A stretch of DNA of 10,885 bases, from positions 1-10,885 of the forward strand of contig JALDAH010000029.1 of assembly GCA_022729275.1 (NCBI GenBank). Direction: 5' to 3'. Both the position numbers and the translations under genes were made by a program. Under the pieces are notes generated by a model. The model was not told the origin of the DNA and searched no databases. It saw only the letters and a list, made by a program, of their open reading frames with translations. Below are positions 5,637 through 10,885 of the stretch, in pieces (the first letter of the stretch is position 1; each line of letters opens with the position of its first letter). Source of the stretch: Candidatus Nanoanaerosalina archaeon. GTDB lineage: Archaea > Nanohalarchaeota > Nanosalinia > Nanosalinales > Nanoanaerosalinaceae.

Positions 5637-6812
5637 ATGAAAGAAGCCCAAAAAAAGGACATCAAAGGAAAAAAAGTTTTGGTGAGATCCGATCTCAACC
5701 TTCCGATAGAAGAAGGAAAACCCGTTAAAAGTCTGAGGTTGAAAAAGTACGCTGATTCCCTCAAAGAGATATCTTATAAAGGAGCTAAGACAGTTGTAAT
5801 GGCTCACCAGGGAAGACCAGGTGACAAAGATTTTGGATCCTTAAAAGAACATGTTCCTCTACTTGAACAGGAGTTAGGAAGAGATATAGAGTTTGTGAAC
5901 TCTTTTTTCGGTGAAGAACTCCCGAGAACTTTGGAAAAAATGAGAGAAGGAGATATTTGTCTTCTGGAAAACGTACGTTTTCTATCCGAGGAACTCAGGA
6001 AAGGATCGGTCGAGATGCATTCTGAAGATTTTTTTGTAAAACACATATCAAGACATTTTGATATTTTCATCAATGACAGCTTTTCAGTTGCTCATAGACC
6101 TCACGGTTCTATGATGGGTTTTATGAAAAATTTAAAAACATTTGCCGGCCCTTTAATGTCCGAAGAGATTAAGGAGTGTTCCAAGGCAAGGGATGCCGTT
6201 GAAAATCCTGTTCTTATTTTGGGAGGCGCCAAACCTTCCGATCTTGTAAAGATGCTCGATAGCATGGTTGAAAGAGCCGAAAAAGTTTTAATGGGAGGTA
6301 TTCCGGGAGAAATAGCTCTAAAATTGAATGGAAAACCTATAGATAAAAAATACAGTTGGATAAAGGACAGAAAACTTAACAAGGGGGAAAAAGAGCTTTT
6401 GGATATTATGAAAGAAAATCAGGACAAGTTTGTTCTTCCCGTAGACATCAGAAATGATAAAGGGGAAGTGAGCGTTTCAAAACTTGATGGCACTGAAATG
6501 ATATGGGATATCGGCCCCAAAACCTCGGAAAAATATTCTGAGATAATCGATGGAGCAGAATCAGTTATAATGAAAGGGCCCATGGGAGCATATGAGGAAG
6601 GATATAGCCAGGGATCTCTGGAAGTTCTTGAAGCAGTTAAAAAGTGCGATGGATTTACTTTGCTTGGTGGAGGTCACACATCAACTCTTTTAAACCAGTC
6701 AAATTTTTCTTTAAAGGATTTTTCACATGTTTCAATTGCTGGAGGAGCATTTGTAAGGTTTATGAGCGGAGAAGAACTTCCTGTGATAGAGGCGATTTTG
6801 AAGTATTCTTAA
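5637..6812 (+). CDS. pgk: Phosphoglycerate kinase, archaeal type
   Basis: Transfers phosphate between 1,3-bisphosphoglycerate and ADP, the substrate-level ATP step of glycolysis, and runs in reverse in gluconeogenesis. At 391 residues from the ATG at 5637 it matches the shorter archaeal enzymes. Landmarks are VLVRSDLNLP (14-23), AHQGRPGDKDF (56-66), LLENVRF (109-115), NDSFSVAHRPH (146-156), LGGAKPSDL (195-203), the nucleotide-loop GPMGAYEEG, GGGHTS and the C-terminal GGAFVRFMSGEELPVIEA. Ser replaces the more common Val and Asp-Asn variants appear in the first motif, but the substrate residues look intact. An in-frame ATG at 5601 lies inside the aldolase gene. The start at 5637 is preferred because GAGGT at the aldolase stop is a ribosome site at correct spacing. 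It is second gene of the aldolase operon. Confidence 0.94.
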   Translation: MKEAQKKDIKGKKVLVRSDLNLPIEEGKPVKSLRLKKYADSLKEISYKGAKTVVMAHQGRPGDKDFGSLKEHVPLLEQELGRDIEFVNSFFGEELPRTLEKMREGDICLLENVRFLSEELRKGSVEMHSEDFFVKHISRHFDIFINDSFSVAHRPHGSMMGFMKNLKTFAGPLMSEEIKECSKARDAVENPVLILGGAKPSDLVKMLDSMVERAEKVLMGGIPGEIALKLNGKPIDKKYSWIKDRKLNKGEKELLDIMKENQDKFVLPVDIRNDKGEVSVSKLDGTEMIWDIGPKTSEKYSEIIDGAESVIMKGPMGAYEEGYSQGSLEVLEAVKKCDGFTLLGGGHTSTLLNQSNFSLKDFSHVSIAGGAFVRFMSGEELPVIEAILKYS

Positions 6813-6817
6813 AAAGG

Positions 6818-6825
6818 TTTTTAAT
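6818..6825 (+). promoter_or_regulatory. TATA element of the MinD-like/HIT gene pair
   Basis: TTTTTAAT, just after the phosphoglycerate kinase stop, is centred about 27 bases before the ATG at 6849, again the leaderless spacing. The same T-rich stretch could help terminate the upstream transcript. A weaker ribosome-like GGTGG is also present, so read-through translation from the aldolase operon remains possible. Confidence 0.45.
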
Positions 6826-6848
6826 TGGTGGATTACAATAAGTAATGT

Positions 6849-7607
6849 ATGACAAGAGTAGTCTCAATTGTGTCCGGTAAAGGTGGAGTAGGTAAGACAA
6901 CTTTTTCCACAAACCTGGCTATTTCTCTTGCCGAGAAAGGTGAAAGAGTAGCTTTGATAGATGGAGATTTTTCTGGCGCTAATATATCAAGACATTTCGG
7001 TCTTGACGCATCAAGCGCTACATTGAACGATGTTGTTAAAGGAAATGCGTATATAACCCAGGCTGTTTATCGGCATAAATCAGGCGTATCGGTTTTACCG
7101 GCAGATTTTGAGGATTATTCTCTTGACTCTAATCACCTAAAGCACGCTATATTAGACTTTTTAGGACAGAAAGATTTTGTTATAATAGACAGCCCTCCCG
7201 GCGCCAATAAACCAGTTCAGAGGGCTCTTGAAGCCAGCAATGAGGCAATAATTGTTTCCCGACCTATGTATCCGGCTGTTGATAACGCTATTCTGACAAA
7301 GAAACTTGCCAACAAGATAGGGGTGGAGATAAAAGGTGTTGTTTTGAACCAGGTTTTCGATGATCATCTAGAACTGAGACACGATATTGTCTCTGAAAAG
7401 ATAGGTGAAAAGATAATTGGAGAAGTACCTCATTGTGATTACATAAGAGAGTCTATAGCTCATGGAGAGCCTGTATTACATCATAAACCTTATTCTAAAG
7501 CAGCAGATTCTGTGGAAGATGTTTCCCACAAACTTCTTGGACTAGAACCTCCGAAGAGAGGACCTGCTGAAAGATTTAAAAAGAGTTTCCTAAGGTTTTT
7601 TGACTGA
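6849..7607 (+). CDS. MinD/ParA-like P-loop ATPase with C-terminal amphipathic helix
   Basis: A 252-residue ATPase of the SIMIBI class. The deviant Walker A SGKGGVGKTT (9-18) carries the signature Lys11 that reaches across the dimer. DGDFSGAN (38-45) is the A' motif and IIDSPPG (112-118) the Walker B. The overall plan is that of archaeal MinD-like proteins. The last residues, AERFKKSFLRFF, form a basic-hydrophobic amphipathic helix like the membrane-targeting tail of MinD, so ATP-dependent membrane binding is likely (inference). No MinC, MinE, ParB or FtsZ gene is in the window. The partner and cargo are unknown, and a role in cell-pole or division organisation is only a guess. Iron-sulphur carrier Mrp/NBP35 is less likely because no CxxC is seen. 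It is followed eight bases later by the HIT gene. Confidence 0.88.
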   Translation: MTRVVSIVSGKGGVGKTTFSTNLAISLAEKGERVALIDGDFSGANISRHFGLDASSATLNDVVKGNAYITQAVYRHKSGVSVLPADFEDYSLDSNHLKHAILDFLGQKDFVIIDSPPGANKPVQRALEASNEAIIVSRPMYPAVDNAILTKKLANKIGVEIKGVVLNQVFDDHLELRHDIVSEKIGEKIIGEVPHCDYIRESIAHGEPVLHHKPYSKAADSVEDVSHKLLGLEPPKRGPAERFKKSFLRFFD

Positions 7608-7615
7608 GTGGTAAG

Positions 7616-8137
7616 ATGTCGGATACTCGCCCGTACGAAACCTATCTGTGGAGTCCTGAGAGAAAAGAATATGAGAATGTAGAGATTCCGGATGATATAG
7701 AATGCGTTTTTTGTGCTCAATCAAAAAACGATGAACGTGTTACGAAACTTTCTGTTTTCGAGGACGATTTCTTGATGGTTGTTCTTAACATTTTTCCATA
7801 CAACACAGGACATCTAATGGTTGTGCCCAAGAAACACGTGAATTCTCTGGTGGAACTAAATGATGAGGAGAGAAACAGGCTTTTTGCAATGGTTCAAAGG
7901 GTTGAAGAAATTCAAAGAGAGGTCAAGGATCCAGCAGGTATAAATGTAGGAATCAATTTTGGAAAGGCAGCCGGAGAATCCATACAGCACCTACATGTCC
8001 AAGTTGTACCGATATACGAGAAAGACAGAGGTTTTATGGAAACCGCTCTTGATACAAAAGTCATGAAAGAATCTCTTGAACAAGTTAGAGAGAACTATTT
8101 AGACAGAAAAGACATTTTAGAGGGATACTGGGATTAA
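7616..8137 (+). CDS. HIT-family nucleotide-binding protein with HxHxQ motif
   Basis: A 173-residue histidine-triad protein, a nucleotide hydrolase or transferase acting on nucleoside phosphates or dinucleoside polyphosphates. An N-terminal CVFC (30-33) resembles the zinc-binding pair of many HIT proteins. PYNTGHLMVVPKKHV (61-75) and GINVGINFGKAAGESIQHLHVQVVP (to 132, given in part) form the HIT core. The motif is H125-L-H127-V-Q129: the middle catalytic His is kept, but the third His is Gln. HxHxQ is the form seen in galactose-1-phosphate uridylyltransferase and in Ap4A phosphorylases. The substrate cannot be deduced. It starts eight bases after the MinD-like stop, so the two are probably co-transcribed. 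Its stop codon overlaps that of the convergent kinase gene. Confidence 0.9.
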   Translation: MSDTRPYETYLWSPERKEYENVEIPDDIECVFCAQSKNDERVTKLSVFEDDFLMVVLNIFPYNTGHLMVVPKKHVNSLVELNDEERNRLFAMVQRVEEIQREVKDPAGINVGINFGKAAGESIQHLHVQVVPIYEKDRGFMETALDTKVMKESLEQVRENYLDRKDILEGYWD

Positions 8138-9339
8138 AAAATTTCCGAGAAGAACCCACCCGAAGAGATTATATCTCCGAGACCAACCAACCTTTCCGGA
8201 TTCTCATGTATTATTATAGGTATTGCAACGATAGAAAATTCGTTTAATGAAACTATGCCTGTTTCTGAAAAATCTTCGATTTTTCCAACTCCCTTTAAAT
8301 GCTTTTCTTCAAAGTCGAAGTTTCTGACATCTTTTATGAAAGGTATATCGCCTTTTTCTGCAGATGCGATGGCACAAAGTTCTCCAAACACCATAGAGTC
8401 TAAAACCTTCTCCGGACTTATGCCGTAATCCTTTCTGAAAACACAAATATGGAACTCATATGTGTGTATATGGAACCTACTTAAACCTGTTTTTTCCATG
8501 ATTTTTATCATTGTATCCACATGTTCATTAAGGCTTTCAGGCGGCTCCAAGCCTATCGATTCCGCTATCTGATTCATCTCATCTCCGTCACATCCTAAGC
8601 TTTCAACACACGGCAAAATTTCTTCAACTATCTTTTTCGATTTTTTTCCGTCCGTATAAACATACTCGAAGTGTATGGGAGTGTTTAAGGTTTTCAACTG
8701 GTTTCTAGCCTTTTCGACCATTTCTTCGCTGATGTGGTGGAAACCTGAGAAGAAAAACCTGTCTATTTCTTCATCGATAAACTTTATAAACGCTTCATCT
8801 TCCATAAAAACAGGTTCAAAACCTTTTAAGCTGTCTGAAAGAATCAACCTTCCTGTCTTGTCTCCTTTGAACTCAAATATAAGGTTCTCCTTTGTTTTTC
8901 CAGAGTTCACAGCATCCGAAACGTTCTTGAATTTTTTTTCGGTCACAGGGACCAGAACTTCATCATCCATCGCTCTGGAAAGTCTTTTTGATATAAAAGG
9001 AGCGTATATAGCTGAATTAGCACCTATCCTTGAAGCGAATGTTGATACTATCCCTCCCTGACCGCCTATAAACGTTTTTCCATCTTCTATGTTAGGTTTG
9101 AACCTTTCAATATCTATCTCCTTGTTTTTACCTTTTTCCTTACAGTAAGCTAGAACAGACTTCAAGTCATCTTTTTTAGTTATGCGCTCAAGATCTTTCG
9201 GCCTAATCTCCGAATCTATGATTTTTTCGGCCGATAGAACCCTGTCTATATTCGCATTGAAACCTGCTAAGAATTTTTTGTTTTTATCGGGCTCTGGGAA
9301 GTCTTCCGATATTTCTAGAAACTTTTTCTTCCAGTCCAA
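8134..9339 (-). CDS. ADP-dependent sugar kinase (glucokinase/phosphofructokinase family)
   Basis: Phosphorylates glucose and/or fructose 6-phosphate using ADP, as in the modified glycolysis of Thermococci, methanogens and some other archaea. At 401 residues it is slightly short of the usual 450-460. Landmarks in the ribokinase-like fold are FLAGFNANIDRV (23-34), GGQGGI (92-97), HIHTYEF (290-296) and GLGDIISSGGF (386-396), whose Asp389 is the catalytic base. The motif that usually reads NxxE is DGDE (251-254) here, keeping Glu but with Asp for Asn. Sugar specificity cannot be read by eye; the upstream debranching enzyme releases glucose, while the aldolase nearby needs fructose bisphosphate, so a bifunctional enzyme would fit. 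The start is TTG at 9339: the codon two before it is the stop of the upstream gene and no in-frame ATG lies in the first 120 residues. AGGTGGT is the ribosome site. Confidence 0.88.
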   Translation of the reverse strand: MDWKKKFLEISEDFPEPDKNKKFLAGFNANIDRVLSAEKIIDSEIRPKDLERITKKDDLKSVLAYCKEKGKNKEIDIERFKPNIEDGKTFIGGQGGIVSTFASRIGANSAIYAPFISKRLSRAMDDEVLVPVTEKKFKNVSDAVNSGKTKENLIFEFKGDKTGRLILSDSLKGFEPVFMEDEAFIKFIDEEIDRFFFSGFHHISEEMVEKARNQLKTLNTPIHFEYVYTDGKKSKKIVEEILPCVESLGCDGDEMNQIAESIGLEPPESLNEHVDTMIKIMEKTGLSRFHIHTYEFHICVFRKDYGISPEKVLDSMVFGELCAIASAEKGDIPFIKDVRNFDFEEKHLKGVGKIEDFSETGIVSLNEFSIVAIPIIIHENPERLVGLGDIISSGGFFSEIF

Positions 9340-9342
9340 CCT

Positions 9343-10885
9343 TCATACCACCTTGTTTATTTTGGCCTCACCGTTCTGACACCTTATGTGGTAGAGATTA
9401 TCCTTGAACCTTTTGTATTTTCTTGTTCCGTTGAACCCTTCAACAGGGTCAGCAACCAGCTTTCCATCCTCTATGTCTATACCGAACAGGTAACGATCTA
9501 TTGCGTGAACTATCATCGAAGCACTCCATGCCTGTTCAACGCATCCAAGGTTTTCACCTGTATCTGAATCAACAATTTCTGGGAATGCACCTGGTTGATC
9601 CCTGTCCATGAATTTTGAAAACTTTTTCAAAAGGCCAAGTCCTTTTTCAAGCTCGCCTTTTTTAAAATTAGCAGCGGCAAGCCAACCCGTTGTCAGTCCC
9701 CATGTTGAGCCCTTGTGGTAGCTTGATGAAGAATATTCCTCGTCTTCCATGGACAAAGTTGCTGCTCCGTATTCGTTTATCAGTTCTGAATTAAGTTTCT
9801 CAAGAGTTTTTTCTCCTTCATGGTGTCCGAACATGATAGGTATGGCTATGTTCGCTGTTATGTTATCATTTTCTCTACAGTCCGACAATACTCCGTTTTT
9901 AACGAATTCTTCAAGTCCTTTTTCGAGCATTTCATTTGTGCTTGCTCCAAGCATTTTGGTTGCTTCAAGCCAAAGGGAATGTATGTCTATGGCGCTTTTT
10001 CTTTCCAATGTATCCATCCAGGTTCCTTCCGGTATGTGGTCCACGACATTGTTTTTATCTATGTTCAGATGTTCCATAGCCTCAATCATTTTTTCGTGTA
10101 TCTCGTCCGTTATCTTGTAATGCTTCTCCAGTTCTTTTGCAGCTATTATGAAGAGAGGTGGAACGTCTTCGCCAAGATAACCGGCCTCTTCCTCTCCCAG
10201 AGTTATCTGGTTGGGAAAGTTCTCTTGTTTTGCAAAGTTTTGAAGAACCTCTAAAGAAAACTCGAAGTAACCGAGATCTATTAATCCTAAAAGAGCCCAG
10301 AAAGCATCTCTTCCCCAGTACTCTTGAAACCATGGATGTCCCGCTATAATCCCTTTGCCGTTTCTGTCATAAACAAGGTTTCTTAGGCTTTTCTCAGAGT
10401 TTGTAAAGCTTCTCTCAATTATGTCGTGGTTTTCTTCAAGGGAGATGCTGTTCTCTTTCTCCTCCAACCTTCCGAACCTTTGACCATTTGTGGTAAATTC
10501 GATTATGTTCTCAGCTTTTTGTTCGGGTCCAAGTTTTTTCTTAAAAAATGGGTTGCCAGGGACTATGCATACCTGTTTTTCTCCTGGAAAATGCTCCTTT
10601 ACTTCTGTTTCCCCTTTTATCTCAAGGGCCTGTTCTGAACTTACCATAAGCCGTCTGCCGTAGGATTCTACCATGATCTTTTTTTTGGAGAATTCCGTCT
10701 TGTAACTCGGGTCATGAACATCCTCTGATTTATGCCTTATATCCACGCCTAACTCCATTTTTGTGTGAACCGCCTTAGGGTCTTCAGTATTGTTTCTGAA
10801 TTTAAGAGTGACTCTGAAACCTGGAACATCTTCTGGAGTTTCTACAACTTCTTCAACGGTCAAACAATCCAAGTCGTGGTGAAAA
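9343..10885 (-). CDS. Glycogen-debranching-type amylo-alpha-1,6-glucosidase (GH133-like), 5' partial
   Basis: Probable glucosidase that removes alpha-1,6 branches from glycogen or related alpha-glucans, freeing glucose. The frame is open to the window end, so the N-terminus is missing; 513 residues are visible. A beta-rich N-terminal part, about 150 residues, leads into an (alpha/alpha)6-barrel domain. Its landmarks are AGHPWFQEYWGRDAFWALLGL (first part near 10330), EGTWMDTLERKSAIDIHSLWLEA with the WMD motif near 10015, SYHKGSTWGLTTGWLAA, and GCVEQAWSASM near 9530. These match the C-terminal domain of archaeal/bacterial debranching enzymes. A GH15 glucoamylase is the chief alternative, since the folds are related. 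No signal peptide can be assessed. The stop lies three bases before the kinase start, so both form one operon, linking branch removal to sugar phosphorylation. Confidence 0.86.
   Translation of the reverse strand, partial: FHHDLDCLTVEEVVETPEDVPGFRVTLKFRNNTEDPKAVHTKMELGVDIRHKSEDVHDPSYKTEFSKKKIMVESYGRRLMVSSEQALEIKGETEVKEHFPGEKQVCIVPGNPFFKKKLGPEQKAENIIEFTTNGQRFGRLEEKENSISLEENHDIIERSFTNSEKSLRNLVYDRNGKGIIAGHPWFQEYWGRDAFWALLGLIDLGYFEFSLEVLQNFAKQENFPNQITLGEEEAGYLGEDVPPLFIIAAKELEKHYKITDEIHEKMIEAMEHLNIDKNNVVDHIPEGTWMDTLERKSAIDIHSLWLEATKMLGASTNEMLEKGLEEFVKNGVLSDCRENDNITANIAIPIMFGHHEGEKTLEKLNSELINEYGAATLSMEDEEYSSSSYHKGSTWGLTTGWLAAANFKKGELEKGLGLLKKFSKFMDRDQPGAFPEIVDSDTGENLGCVEQAWSASMIVHAIDRYLFGIDIEDGKLVADPVEGFNGTRKYKRFKDNLYHIRCQNGEAKINKVV

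Noticed and set aside
1..10885. CRISPR arrays, insertion sequences, integrases, restriction or toxin genes
   Set aside because: No direct-repeat array, terminal inverted repeat or defence-type protein was seen on either strand.

Overview
The window looks like an archaeal chromosome segment, AT-rich by eye. The archaeal signs are a class I (DhnA-type) fructose-bisphosphate aldolase, an archaeal-type phosphoglycerate kinase, an ADP-dependent sugar kinase, and an initiator tRNA that starts AGC and lacks an encoded CCA. In addition, TATA elements lie 26-29 nt upstream of several start codons (leaderless transcripts). A small glycolytic archaeon with a pyruvate dehydrogenase complex, glycogen debranching and an ADP-dependent kinase would fit a nanohaloarchaeal or other DPANN lineage. 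That placement is inference from gene content, not from a search.

Layout. 1-3227 (minus): pyruvate/2-oxoacid dehydrogenase operon in the order E1-alpha, E1-beta, E2; E2 is cut by the window start. 3329-3865 (minus): isochorismatase-family hydrolase with Gly at the usual Cys position. 3866-4341: a non-coding stretch with a TATA element on the plus strand, several strong hairpins and a tRNA-like element. It leads into a 60-residue basic zinc-binding protein (4342-4524, plus) with a strong Shine-Dalgarno site. 4546-4616: hairpin and T-run. 4676-4750 (minus): initiator tRNA-Met. 4835-6812 (plus): aldolase and phosphoglycerate kinase. 6849-8137 (plus): MinD/ParA-like ATPase and HIT-family protein. 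8134-10885 (minus): ADP-dependent kinase preceded by a glycogen-debranching-type glucosidase that runs off the window end.

Together the metabolic genes outline a path from glycogen (debranching) through ADP-dependent sugar phosphorylation, aldolase and phosphoglycerate kinase to oxidative decarboxylation of pyruvate to acetyl-CoA. No mobile element, CRISPR array or long repeat is visible. The least explained part is 3990-4341, a probable structured RNA or long structured 5' leader that I could not match to RNase P RNA, SRP RNA or a normal tRNA.
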